From: Roseobacter sp. SK209-2-6
Lineage (GTDB): Bacteria > Pseudomonadota > Alphaproteobacteria > Rhodobacterales > Rhodobacteraceae
DNA length: 64,000 nt
Assembly: GCF_000169455.1 (NCBI RefSeq)
Contig: NZ_AAYC01000012.1
Coordinates: forward strand, 1-64,000
Direction of reading: 5' to 3'
Shown: positions 46,009 through 55,189 of the stretch, in pieces
Layout of the letters: each line of letters starts with the position of its first letter
How positions within the stretch are numbered: position 1 is the first letter of the stretch
The notes under the pieces: generated by a model
Database searches by the model: none
What the model saw: the letters and a program-made list of their open reading frames with translations, nothing else
What the model was told of the DNA's origin: nothing
Made by a program: the position numbers and the translations under genes

Positions 46009-47008
46009 AGCGGATCCTCGGGTCAAGAATGCCATAGAGCACGTCTGCAATCAGATTGAAGAGCACGATCAGGACGGCAAAGATAAAGGTCAGGGTCTGC
46101 ACCATCGGAAGGTCATTCGCCTGGATCGCGCCAATCAGGAGCTGGCCGATGCCGTTCACCTTGAAGACCTGCTCGGTGATGATGGCGCCGCCGAAGATCG
46201 ATGGGATACCCAGAGCGATTACGGTGACAACCGGGATCATGGAGTTCCGCAGCACATGCACCATGACCACAACATATTCGCTGAGGCCCTTGGCGCGGGC
46301 GGTGCGGACGTAATCCTGGTTGAGGTTGTCCAGCATCGAGGCGCGCATGAAGCGGCTCAGCTGGGCGGTGATCTGAAGCGCCAGCACCATGACCGGCATG
46401 ATCATCTGCTGCAGCTGCTTCACAAAGCTCTCCCAGCTGTCGACCACATGGGTGGTGTCATAAATCGAGGGGAACCAGCCGAGCTGCACCGAGAAAATCA
46501 CAATGACCAAGACACCGGAGAAGAAGGGGGGAACCGAGAAGCCAACCATGGAAACAAAAGTCCCGAGCTGGTCGAACCAGCTGTACTGGCGGTAGGCGGA
46601 GTAGATGCCGATCGGCAGGGCGATCAGGATGGCAACCACATAGGCAGTGCCAACAACCCAGAGGGTCTGCGGCATACGCTGGATCACGATATCCATAACC
46701 GGCGAACGGGTCTGCCAGGAAATGACGCGCAGCGAGCCTTCAGAGAAGGTTGTTCCAAAGTAATGGTCGATCAGAACCTGTGGTTCGATCCAGAAGAACT
46801 GTACAATCCATTTCCAGAAACGGATGTGCATCGGTTCGCCAAGGCCCAGGGCCTCGCGCATCTTTTCTTTGACTTCAGGTGGAACGGTGAGCGGGACCTG
46901 CGCCATAGGGTCGCCAGGTGCCAGCTCTAGCAGCAGGAAGATCATCAGGCTGATAAACAGCAAAGTCGGGACTGACAGGATCAGCCGCCTGATCGTAAAG
47001 GTCAGCAT
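46001..47008 (-). CDS. Peptide ABC transporter permease (OppB/DppB type)
   Basis: A 335-residue permease with an N-terminal helix (LTFTIRRLILSVPTLLFISLM), the LLELAPGDP motif, and six membrane helices. The coupling loop reads YVRTARAKGLSEYVVVMVHVLRNS, the family consensus for the ATPase contact. It pairs with the OppC-type subunit downstream, with which it overlaps. ATG 47008 (MLTFTIRR) is chosen; an upstream in-frame start has no family match. It follows the binding protein gene after about 140 bases. Confidence 0.93.
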   Translation of the reverse strand: MLTFTIRRLILSVPTLLFISLMIFLLLELAPGDPMAQVPLTVPPEVKEKMREALGLGEPMHIRFWKWIVQFFWIEPQVLIDHYFGTTFSEGSLRVISWQTRSPVMDIVIQRMPQTLWVVGTAYVVAILIALPIGIYSAYRQYSWFDQLGTFVSMVGFSVPPFFSGVLVIVIFSVQLGWFPSIYDTTHVVDSWESFVKQLQQMIMPVMVLALQITAQLSRFMRASMLDNLNQDYVRTARAKGLSEYVVVMVHVLRNSMIPVVTVIALGIPSIFGGAIITEQVFKVNGIGQLLIGAIQANDLPMVQTLTFIFAVLIVLFNLIADVLYGILDPRIRYD

Positions 47009-47151
47009 AAGGTGTGGCCTTTTGCAATGTGAGGGTAAGTATCGGTCAAACAGGGCCGCCGCAGAACCAGAGTAAAAGGGAGTATACCTGCGCTTCACTC
47101 ATGGTGAGAGGCCCCGGCAGTTTGCCGGAGCCTCCTTAGGGCTAGTGCCTC

Positions 47152-48852
47152 TTACTTGGTGCGGTGCCAGTTGGCGGCATTCCACATTTCGCTATCCCAA
47201 ACGTTCAGCTCAACACCACCCAGGGTATTGGCATGCGCGGAGAGACGGCCACGGTGTACAAGCGGGATCATACCGCCTTTGGAAACCATGATGTCATTCA
47301 GGCGTTTGCCGATTTCGGCGCGGGCCTCAATTCCTGCGGTTTTGGTCAGCTCTGCGTGCAGGGCGTCATACTCGGAGTCACAGAAGCGGGAGATGTTCTC
47401 ACCCTGCCACTGGGACGCGGGGCTTGGAGCCTTGTCGCAGAGGCCTGCAGCCAGATAAGACTGCGGGTCGGTACCGTTGAAGGTATTGGCGTACATTTCA
47501 ACGTCCGCATAGAACTTCTGGAAGGTGTCAGGCGAACCTGGGTCACCACCGAAGAAGACAGATGCGTTGATGTTACGCAGCTCGGTTTCGATACCGATTT
47601 CGCTCCACCACTGTTTGATCAGAGCCTGGAAATCCTGACGCACGGCGTTGGTTGAGGTCTGGTACAGGATCTTCATAGGCGTACCATCTGCGGTTTCGCG
47701 GATGCCGTCGCCATTGGTGTCCTTGTAGCCTGCTTCATCCAGCATTGCATTTGCAGCAGCAATATCCTGCTTGTCGCACTGGAAGCTGTCGGAGTTGAAG
47801 GCCGCAGGAGCAGGAACCCAGTTACAGGTTACTTTACCCGCTTTACCGTAGCCGATTTCAACCAGCAGAGGACGGTCGATGGCCAGCGACATCGCCTTGT
47901 AGACGGCTGGGTCATTCAGGAAGGGGTGACCACGCTTGACCGAACGCTCATCCGCGCCCAAAGAAGGGGTCGGGTCGGTGTTGTTCAGCATGATGCGTTC
48001 AACCAGCGGGCCGAAGCCTGCCACCGGAGTGCCCTTGCCGCCTGCTTCCATCTGAGCGATGACATCAGGTGCCAACTGCAGATTCCAAGCATAGTCGAAT
48101 TCACCGGTTTCCATAACCGCACGACCCGCAGCAGTTGCGTCGCCGCCACCTTTGAAAAGAACCTTGGCAAAGGCAGGCTTAGCCGGATCGCGATAGTTCT
48201 GGTTCGCGGACATGGTGATCACGTCGTTGGGCTTGAACTCTTCCACAACAAACGGACCGGTGCCGATTGGGCCAAAGTTTGCCTCGGTGCACTCAGGTGC
48301 CTTGGCGCCCATGCAGTTGGCGAACTGAGCAGCCTGAATGATGGGGCTCTCACCACCAACAAAGGGGCCATACGGGAATGGGGTGGGCTTGTCGAAAGTC
48401 ACCTTGATGGTCATGTCATCCAGCGCTTCAACAGCGGTCACGCCTTCGAATTTGGTCAGCTGTGCGCAGCCGCCTTCAGGATGCATGCAGTAGTCGGCAG
48501 TGAACTTAACATCCTTTGCAGTGAATGCGCTGCCATCGGACCATTTGATTCCCGGTGCGATTTTCCAGGTGATGGAGGTCAGATCTGCCGAGACGCCGCC
48601 GTTTTCAACGGTAGGGATTTCGGACGCCAGATAAGGAATCATTTTCCCATTTGGGTCGTAGCGCGCAAGTGGCTCAATTACGAGTGCGGAGGCATCGATG
48701 TCTTTGGTACCGCCGGACAGGAAGGGGTTAAGGATCGATGGCGCTTGCCAATAGATGATGTTCACCTGGCCATCCGAGCCGCGCTCGGCGAAGGCTGCAG
48801 GTGCCAGAGCTGTAGAAGCAATTGCCCCCAGCAAAAGCGTCTTCAATTTCAT
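47152..48852 (-). CDS. Peptide ABC transporter substrate-binding protein (SBP family 5)
   Basis: A 566-residue periplasmic binding protein of the DppA/OppA family. The signal peptide MKLKTLLLGAIASTALAPAAFAE has a clean AxA cleavage site. Family markers are WKIAPGIKWSDGSAFTAKDVKFT and the binding-core region NGTDPQSYLAAGLCD. ATG 48852 follows AAGGAGA. The gene is divergent from the transporter ATPase at 49159. Likely cargo is peptides or N-acylated amino acids given the hydrolase genes nearby (inference). It lacks a lipobox, so it is free in the periplasm. Confidence 0.93.
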   Translation of the reverse strand: MKLKTLLLGAIASTALAPAAFAERGSDGQVNIIYWQAPSILNPFLSGGTKDIDASALVIEPLARYDPNGKMIPYLASEIPTVENGGVSADLTSITWKIAPGIKWSDGSAFTAKDVKFTADYCMHPEGGCAQLTKFEGVTAVEALDDMTIKVTFDKPTPFPYGPFVGGESPIIQAAQFANCMGAKAPECTEANFGPIGTGPFVVEEFKPNDVITMSANQNYRDPAKPAFAKVLFKGGGDATAAGRAVMETGEFDYAWNLQLAPDVIAQMEAGGKGTPVAGFGPLVERIMLNNTDPTPSLGADERSVKRGHPFLNDPAVYKAMSLAIDRPLLVEIGYGKAGKVTCNWVPAPAAFNSDSFQCDKQDIAAANAMLDEAGYKDTNGDGIRETADGTPMKILYQTSTNAVRQDFQALIKQWWSEIGIETELRNINASVFFGGDPGSPDTFQKFYADVEMYANTFNGTDPQSYLAAGLCDKAPSPASQWQGENISRFCDSEYDALHAELTKTAGIEARAEIGKRLNDIMVSKGGMIPLVHRGRLSAHANTLGGVELNVWDSEMWNAANWHRTK

Positions 48853-49158
48853 TACACTCTCCTTGTTGTGCACGCATAGGGCGCGCAATTATTGATCTTT
48901 TTGGCGTCAAATGGCCCTCGAGAGAGAAGGGTTTTTGGCGGTCTGTTCCCCATGAGGCGTTGCTCGCGAAGCACAGGCCGCAGGTTTTCTCCCACGATCA
49001 TGGCAATCGAAAACCAGTTTTCAACAAATTGCAAATTCCTATTTCGGATTTGCCTATGCAATATTTGCATGAGCATTTTTGAGAGAAATGCGTTTAACCT
49101 CCTGCTCAATGTGCCCTCATCCAGAGGGCTTTGTTGTGCTGAAAGCAGGGGAGCGGCC
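48853..49158. promoter_or_regulatory. Divergent promoter region of the peptide-use locus
   Basis: A 306-base region between the binding-protein gene (minus) and the ATPase gene (plus), AT-rich in 49000-49090. It holds a 15-base dyad at 49056-49070, ATGCAA-TAT-TTGCAT, and another TTGCA half-site at 49029-49033. It most likely contains both promoters and the operator for the MarR protein encoded at 52187, which is an inference. Confidence 0.5.
49056..49070. promoter_or_regulatory. Perfect inverted repeat ATGCAA-TAT-TTGCAT
   Basis: A six-base perfect dyad with a three-base spacer lies about 90 bases before the ATPase ATG, in the divergent control region. Its size and symmetry resemble MarR-family operators. 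The MarR gene lies 3 kb downstream in the same operon. Confidence 0.45.
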
Positions 49159-50979
49159 ATGTTGGACAACGCGATTGCGTCCATTAAGAACTTGCGCGTG
49201 GAGTTTCAAACCAAGGACGGGCCAGTTGTCGGTGTCGAGGATGTCTCCTTTGATGTGCATCCGGGCGAAACCGTTTGTATTGTTGGAGAATCTGGCTCAG
49301 GCAAGTCTGTTTCTTCGCTGTCTTTGATGCGACTGGTGGAGTTCGGTGGCGGCGAAATTGCCGGGGGACAGTTGGTTTTTGACCGCAAGGATGGTGGCGA
49401 CCAAGACCTGGCAAAAGCACCCGGGGATCTGATGAAACAGATTCGCGGAAACGAAATCGGCATGATTTTTCAAGAGCCGATGACCGCCCTCAATCCTGTC
49501 TTTACCGTGGGTCGCCAACTGACCGAAGGTCTGCGGATCCACAAGAACATGAATAAAGGTGAAGCAGAAGAACGTGCTTTGGAATTGCTGCGTCAGGTGC
49601 GAATCCCCGAACCGGAACGACGCTTGAAGCAATACCCGCACGAATTGTCTGGTGGTATGCGGCAGCGCGTGGTGATCGCTATGGCCATGGCCTGCGAACC
49701 GCGCCTCCTTATCGCCGATGAACCCACTACAGCACTGGATGTGACCATCCAGGCAGAGATCCTTGCTTTGATGGATCGCCTGAAGCGGGAGACCGGAACA
49801 GCCGTTATGTTTATTACACATGACATGGCGGTTGTGGCGCAGATGGCGGATCGTGTGGTTGTCATGTTCCGTGGCAACAAGGTTGAAGAGGGCACGGTCC
49901 AGGAGATCTTTGAAAACCCGCAGCATGATTACACGAAGGCGCTGCTGGCAGCAGTGCCCAAGCTTGGTGAGATGCGCGGCAAGGCCTATCCAGAGCCGAT
50001 GAAGCTGATGGGTGTCGAAAATCAACGCATCGAACCGATTGTTGGGACCGATGAAGTCTTGCTGGACGTGCAGAATCTGACAACGCGCTTCCCAGTCAAA
50101 GGTGGTTTGCTGCGGCGTACCATTTCCAATGTGCACGCGGTCGAGGATGTCTCTTTTAAGGTCTACAAGGGTCAGACCCTGTCCTTGGTGGGCGAATCCG
50201 GTTGCGGTAAATCCAGCGCAGGGCGTTCTATCCTGCGCTTGGTTGAGCCAATGTCCGGCAAGGTGATGTTCGAGGGAAATAACCTGTTGGATCTAAATGC
50301 CTCGGAAATGCACAAGGCGCGCCTGGATATGCAAATGATTTTCCAGGACCCTTTTGCCTCGCTCAACCCGCAGATGCAGCTGATGGATCAAGTTGCGGAA
50401 CCGCTGCGCAACTATGGTTTGGCCTCGGGCAGCGAGTTGCAGGATCGTGTCGCCAACCTCTTTGACCGGGTGCAGCTGCCGCGCAGCTTCATGCGCCGCT
50501 ATCCCCATGAGATGTCCGGTGGGCAGCGTCAGCGGATTGCGATCGCCCGCGCGTTGGCTCTGAACCCGAAACTCATTGTCGCGGATGAGGCCGTCTCTGC
50601 TCTGGATGTGTCGGTACAGGCGCAGGTCCTGAACCTGATGATGGAGTTGCAGGCGGACCTTGGGCTGTCTTTCCTCTTTATTAGCCATGACATGGCAGTT
50701 GTGGAACGGGTCAGCCATCAGGTTGGCGTCATGTATCTGGGTCGCATTGTTGAGCTGGGGCCGCGCGATCGGGTATTCGAAAACCCGCAGCATGCCTATA
50801 CCCAGGCCTTGATGAAAGCGGTGCCCATCGCCGATCCGCATAAGCGCAAGAGCGAGAAGGATCTGAACTTCAAACCGATCCCATCACCGATTCACGGGCT
50901 GGACTACAATCCGCAGCCCTCGGAGTATCTTGAGGTGGAACCAGGGCATTTTGTTCTGACGACTGATAGCGGATACTGA
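49159..50979 (+). CDS. Fused dipeptide ABC transporter ATPase (two ABC domains)
   Basis: A 606-residue protein fusing the DppD- and DppF-type ATPases. Domain 1 has Walker A GESGSGKS at 43-50, signature LSGGMRQRV and Walker B LLIADEPTTALD. Domain 2 has Walker A GESGCGKS near 345-352, signature MSGGQRQRI and LIVADEAVSALD. Both are intact, with oligopeptide-type C-terminal extensions. The real start is ATG 49159 with GGGGAG upstream; the long open frame upstream is not coding. It should energise the permeases encoded by 45097-47008. Confidence 0.95.
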   Translation: MLDNAIASIKNLRVEFQTKDGPVVGVEDVSFDVHPGETVCIVGESGSGKSVSSLSLMRLVEFGGGEIAGGQLVFDRKDGGDQDLAKAPGDLMKQIRGNEIGMIFQEPMTALNPVFTVGRQLTEGLRIHKNMNKGEAEERALELLRQVRIPEPERRLKQYPHELSGGMRQRVVIAMAMACEPRLLIADEPTTALDVTIQAEILALMDRLKRETGTAVMFITHDMAVVAQMADRVVVMFRGNKVEEGTVQEIFENPQHDYTKALLAAVPKLGEMRGKAYPEPMKLMGVENQRIEPIVGTDEVLLDVQNLTTRFPVKGGLLRRTISNVHAVEDVSFKVYKGQTLSLVGESGCGKSSAGRSILRLVEPMSGKVMFEGNNLLDLNASEMHKARLDMQMIFQDPFASLNPQMQLMDQVAEPLRNYGLASGSELQDRVANLFDRVQLPRSFMRRYPHEMSGGQRQRIAIARALALNPKLIVADEAVSALDVSVQAQVLNLMMELQADLGLSFLFISHDMAVVERVSHQVGVMYLGRIVELGPRDRVFENPQHAYTQALMKAVPIADPHKRKSEKDLNFKPIPSPIHGLDYNPQPSEYLEVEPGHFVLTTDSGY

Positions 50980-50987
50980 GGGCGAAA

Positions 50988-52151
50988 ATGGCACAAATCC
51001 TGTCCCCGCTAGAGATCATGACCAAGCTGATCTCTTTCCCAACGGTCAGCCGCGATACCAATCTGCCTTTGGTCGATTGGGTTCAAGACTACCTTAGTTC
51101 CCATGGGATAGAGAGCCACCGTTGGGTGGATCCGGAGCAACCGCATAAGGCGGCTGTTTTTGCTCATGTAGGGCCTATGGAAGAGGGGGCAGTTGTACTA
51201 TCTGGGCACACAGATGTGGTGCCGGTTGACGGTCAGCCCTGGGATAGTGATCCCTTTACAGTGACAGAGCGAGACGGCAAGTATTTTGGCCGTGGAACCT
51301 GCGATATGAAGGGTTTTGATGCCCTGGCAATCTGGGCCCTGGTCGAAGCGCATCACAAAGGCGTTTCCCGTCCTTTGCAACTGGCGCTGAGCTTTGACGA
51401 AGAGATCGGCTGTACTGGCGCGCCACCGATGATTGAAGCCATGCAACCCGTGCTGCCCAAGGGAACTGCCGTGATCGTGGGCGAACCCTCGATGATGCAA
51501 GCGGTGACTGGCCACAAGGGGGGCATTGGCTATGCCACCCATCTGATTGGTTTTGAAGTGCATAGTTCGATCATGCATACCGGCGTCAATGCCATCATGC
51601 AGGGTGCTAAACTGATCGACTGGGCCAATCAAAAGAACATCGAGAATATGGCGCGAGAGCCAGGCTCGATGCAGGCGCTCTTTGATCCGCCCTTTACCAC
51701 CTGCCATGTTGGTATGATCTCTGGTGGTACTGCCCATAACATCACTGCCAAGGATTGTGAGTTCATGATGGACTTTCGGGTGGTGCCGGGTGAACAGGCC
51801 AAAGATTGGGAAGCTGCCTATCTGGCCAAGGTCAAAGAGATTGAGGTCGAGATGCAGGCCATCCACCCCGAGGCCCGGATCGAGGTGGGTAAGGGTTTCA
51901 ATGTACCAGGCTTGGTCCCGGAAGAGGACGGCGAAGCAGAGATGCTGGTGCGTGCCCTGACCGGTGACAATGGCACACATGTGGTGAGTTACGGCACGGA
52001 AGCAGGACAATTTCAGGAGGCGGGTTATTCTGCCGTGATCTGCGGCCCTGGTGATATTGCTCAGGCACATCAGCCCAATGAATTCATTTCAAAGGCGCAA
52101 TTTGAGGCTGGACATCGCTTCATGATGGAACTGGTGGCACGTCTCAGCTAA
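50988..52151 (+). CDS. argE: Acetylornithine deacetylase (ArgE-like, M20A)
   Basis: A 387-residue zinc deacetylase that hydrolyses N2-acetylornithine and related N-acetyl amino acids. Family features are VVLSGHTDVVPVDGQPW (first metal ligand and Asp), GRGTCDMKGFDALAIW, LALSFDEEIGCTGA (catalytic Glu-Glu) and an ending with CGPGDIAQAHQPNEF (last His). It starts eight bases after the ATPase gene in the same operon. Its location in a transport operon suggests a catabolic N-acyl amino acid deacylase role rather than, or besides, arginine synthesis (inference). Confidence 0.92.
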   Translation: MAQILSPLEIMTKLISFPTVSRDTNLPLVDWVQDYLSSHGIESHRWVDPEQPHKAAVFAHVGPMEEGAVVLSGHTDVVPVDGQPWDSDPFTVTERDGKYFGRGTCDMKGFDALAIWALVEAHHKGVSRPLQLALSFDEEIGCTGAPPMIEAMQPVLPKGTAVIVGEPSMMQAVTGHKGGIGYATHLIGFEVHSSIMHTGVNAIMQGAKLIDWANQKNIENMAREPGSMQALFDPPFTTCHVGMISGGTAHNITAKDCEFMMDFRVVPGEQAKDWEAAYLAKVKEIEVEMQAIHPEARIEVGKGFNVPGLVPEEDGEAEMLVRALTGDNGTHVVSYGTEAGQFQEAGYSAVICGPGDIAQAHQPNEFISKAQFEAGHRFMMELVARLS

Positions 52152-52186
52152 GGGTCGAAGGGTATGTTACTTAAAGGAATGTGCCC

Positions 52187-52699
52187 ATGTCGGAAACCAT
52201 TGCCCCGGATCAGGCTGCATCACAGCACTCAAATGGCACCCCGCGATCATTGCCAGCAGGTGTCTACGAGGATCTGGACTTTGCCGTACTTATTCAGATC
52301 GCGGGCCGGATGATTGCGCAGTATGTCGAAGCCATTGGTAAGGAAGAGCGATTGTCAGCAGGGCATTTGAGTCTTTTGGGCATGATCTACCGTAAGCCGA
52401 ACCTGATACAGAATGTCTATGGCTCCATTTTGGCGATCAATGATGCCACCCTGGGGCGCTATGTGGATAAGCTGGAAGAACGGGGCCTTGTTCTGCGCCA
52501 GCGTAGTGAAAAGGATCGGCGCACCGTGCATCTTAGCCTCACCGAGGCTGGTACAGGCTATATTCTGGAAGTCAAAGCACGCTTGGCAGAACTGCGTAAA
52601 GAAGTGCAGGGCAGGTTGACCCACGGCCAGGTAGAACAATTGCAAAGCAATCTCATCACGTTTTTGTCCGCAGAAAGTCCGATAGCAGAGGAAAGCTGA
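52187..52699 (+). CDS. MarR-family transcriptional regulator
   Basis: A 170-residue winged-helix regulator. The wing region is visible as TLGRYVDKLEERGLVLRQRSEKDRRTVHLSLTEAG, the MarR hallmark, with a helical dimerisation part at each end. ATG 52187 lies eight bases after AAAGGA; GTG 52181 is too close. It lies between argE and the M20D genes and is probably the local regulator of the operon and its divergent arm. The ligand is unknown. Confidence 0.93.
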   Translation: MSETIAPDQAASQHSNGTPRSLPAGVYEDLDFAVLIQIAGRMIAQYVEAIGKEERLSAGHLSLLGMIYRKPNLIQNVYGSILAINDATLGRYVDKLEERGLVLRQRSEKDRRTVHLSLTEAGTGYILEVKARLAELRKEVQGRLTHGQVEQLQSNLITFLSAESPIAEES

Positions 52700-52764
52700 G
52701 CACGGGCATGGACAAGCATATTTAACTTTTGTACCAATCATCTCAAATGAGAGGAGTTTCGGTT

Positions 52765-53931
52765 ATGCCGATCAAAAACCGATTTGCTGAAATGCAGGGC
52801 GAGGTCACCGCCTGGCGGCGTCATCTGCATGAAAATCCGGAGCTCATGTACGAAGTCCATCAGACCGCCGCATTTGTGCAAGAGCAGCTCAAGAGCTTTG
52901 GTGTGACTGATGTAACACCGGGTATTGGCAAAACCGGTGTTGTTGCCGTGATTGAAGGCAAGACCAATACATCTGGTCGGGTCATCGGGCTGCGCGCGGA
53001 TATGGATGCCTTGCCGATCCACGAAGCTTCTGGCGTTGACTATGCCTCAAAAACACCCGGTGTCATGCATGCTTGTGGCCACGATGGCCATACTGCAATC
53101 CTCTTGGGGGCGGCCAAATACTTGGCGGAGACACGGAACTTTGACGGCAAAGCGGTTCTGATCTTCCAGCCCGCAGAAGAGGGCGGCGCCGGTGGCAAGG
53201 CCATGTGCGACGATGGAATGATGGAGCGTTGGGGCATCCAAGAGGTCTATGGTTTGCACAACATGCCAGGTCTGCCGGTTGGAGAGTTTGCAATCCGGCC
53301 GGGCCCTCTGATGGCCTCCTCCGATGAGTTTGAAATCATTGTCACTGGTAAGGGCGGCCATGCGGCAGCACCGCATGATTCCATCGACACCACCCTAGTG
53401 GCCTCACAGATTGTGGTCTCGTTGCATTCAATCGTGTCGCGCAATGTGGACCCCATCAAGCGGGTGGTGCTGACCGTTGGAACCTTTGAAACCGATAGTA
53501 CCGCATCGAATGTGATTGCGCATCAAGCACGTCTGCAAGGCACTGTCCGGACGCTGGACCCAGAGTACCGGACCCAGGCCGAAACCTGGGTGCGCCGCGT
53601 GGTGGAAAACACCGCCGAAGCCTTTGGCGCGAGTGCTGAGGTCAACTGGTCATCAAGCTATCCGGTTACTATCAATTCCGAGACTGAAACTGGTTATGCC
53701 GTCGAAGCGGCAGAGGCCGTTGGCATCTCAGTTGATGCGGACACCCCGCCAATCATGCCCTCCGAGGACTTCTCCTACATGCTGGAAGAGCGCCCTGGCG
53801 CCTATATCTTCCTGGGCAATGGCGATACCGCCATGTGCCATCATCCGGCTTATGTCTTTGATGACGAAGCCATTCCACTAGGCTGCAGCTGGTTTGCAGA
53901 GCTGGTGGAACGACGAATGCCAGCCAAGTAA
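52765..53931 (+). CDS. M20D amidohydrolase (hippurate hydrolase-like), paralog 1
   Basis: A 388-residue metallo-aminoacylase of the M20D subfamily (HipO, IAA-amino acid hydrolase and related), cleaving the amide bond of N-acyl amino acids. The metal site is MHACGHDGHT (residues 101-110). QPAEEGGAG holds the catalytic Glu pair, then GLHNMPG gives the next His. The dimerisation domain lies in the middle, and the last His is near the C-terminal CHHPAYVFDDEAI. ATG 52765 follows AGAGGAG. It is the first of three tandem copies. Confidence 0.93.
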   Translation: MPIKNRFAEMQGEVTAWRRHLHENPELMYEVHQTAAFVQEQLKSFGVTDVTPGIGKTGVVAVIEGKTNTSGRVIGLRADMDALPIHEASGVDYASKTPGVMHACGHDGHTAILLGAAKYLAETRNFDGKAVLIFQPAEEGGAGGKAMCDDGMMERWGIQEVYGLHNMPGLPVGEFAIRPGPLMASSDEFEIIVTGKGGHAAAPHDSIDTTLVASQIVVSLHSIVSRNVDPIKRVVLTVGTFETDSTASNVIAHQARLQGTVRTLDPEYRTQAETWVRRVVENTAEAFGASAEVNWSSSYPVTINSETETGYAVEAAEAVGISVDADTPPIMPSEDFSYMLEERPGAYIFLGNGDTAMCHHPAYVFDDEAIPLGCSWFAELVERRMPAK

Positions 53932-53946
53932 ACGAGGAAACGCGCG

Positions 53947-55116
53947 ATGCCAGTCAAAAACAGAATTGCTGATCTGCACGAGGAAGTGGCCGCCTGGCGC
54001 CGCGACATCCACGAAAACCCAGAAATCCTTTATGAGACCCATCGCACCAGTGCCCTGGTTGCCGACAAACTGAAGGGCTTTGGCTGCGATGAGGTGGTGA
54101 CGGGCATCGGTCGCACCGGTGTGGTGGCGGTCATTCGCGGCAAGAGTGACACGCGAGGCAAGGCAATTGGATTGCGCGCCGACATGGATGCTCTGCCGAT
54201 GCAGGAGCAGGGGGATATCCCCCATGCCTCAAAGATCCCTGGTGCAATGCATGCCTGTGGCCACGACGGGCACACGGCGATGCTCTTGGGGGCTGCAAAA
54301 TACCTGGCCGAGACCCGAAACTTTGATGGCACCGCTGTAGTGATCTTTCAGCCGGCAGAAGAAGGTGGAAATGGCGCTGAGGCCATGTGCAAAGATGGCA
54401 TGATGGAGCGATTTGGCATTGATGAGGTCTATGCCATTCACAACTCTCCGGGGTTGGAAATTGGAAAGTTTGCCCTGCGCCCTGGCCCGATCCTGGCTTC
54501 GGTGGATGAGTTCACCATTCAGCTACAGGGACGTGGCGGGCATGCGGCCAAGCCGCAGGAGACAGTGGATACAACTGTCTTGATGGCGCATCTCATCTGT
54601 GCGCTGCAAACCGTTGTTGCGCGCAACATGGATCCGGTGCTGCAAGGGGTTTTGTCTATAACCTCGGCAGAGACTTCCTCTAAGGCCTTCAATGTAATCC
54701 CCGACAGGGCAGAGGTGCGCGGCACCATCCGTACCCATAGCCCAGAAGTGCGCAAGATGATCCCGGAACGTCTGCAAGAAATTGTGGAAGGGATCACCAG
54801 CACCTTTGGTGGCAGCGCAGATCTGTCCTTTCATCTCGGCGTTCCTGTTACCATCAATGATGCAGTGGCAACTGAGCATGCACGCCGTGCAGCTGAAAGC
54901 GTTGCAGGTGAAGCGGGCTGCGTCGAGGTGCCTTTGGCGATGGGAGGAGAAGATTTCTCGTTCATGCTGGAGGAACGTCCAGGAGCCATGATCCGGTTGG
55001 GCAATGGCCCATCGGCGGGGCTGCATCATCCGGAATATGATTTCAACGATGAAGCAATTCCGGCCGGCATCAGCTGGTTCGCCGAGATGATTGAACAGCG
55101 TATGCCAGCAGAGTGA
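53947..55116 (+). CDS. M20D amidohydrolase, paralog 2
   Basis: A 389-residue M20D amidohydrolase, like its neighbours in MHACGHDGHT, QPAEEGGNGAEAM and the final LHHPEYDFNDEAIPAG. Its dimerisation and lid regions are clearly different from paralog 1 (for example AIHNSPGLEIGKFAL), so it is an old duplication that may prefer another acyl or amino acid group. It starts 15 bases after paralog 1 with ACGAGGAAA upstream. All metal ligands appear intact. Confidence 0.93.
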   Translation: MPVKNRIADLHEEVAAWRRDIHENPEILYETHRTSALVADKLKGFGCDEVVTGIGRTGVVAVIRGKSDTRGKAIGLRADMDALPMQEQGDIPHASKIPGAMHACGHDGHTAMLLGAAKYLAETRNFDGTAVVIFQPAEEGGNGAEAMCKDGMMERFGIDEVYAIHNSPGLEIGKFALRPGPILASVDEFTIQLQGRGGHAAKPQETVDTTVLMAHLICALQTVVARNMDPVLQGVLSITSAETSSKAFNVIPDRAEVRGTIRTHSPEVRKMIPERLQEIVEGITSTFGGSADLSFHLGVPVTINDAVATEHARRAAESVAGEAGCVEVPLAMGGEDFSFMLEERPGAMIRLGNGPSAGLHHPEYDFNDEAIPAGISWFAEMIEQRMPAE

Positions 55117-55189
55117 CTGCCATAGGCTGAGAACAGATAGATTTGCTGGTCGGTTGCTGATCGGCAGTTTTCAAACAAGGAGTGTATCA

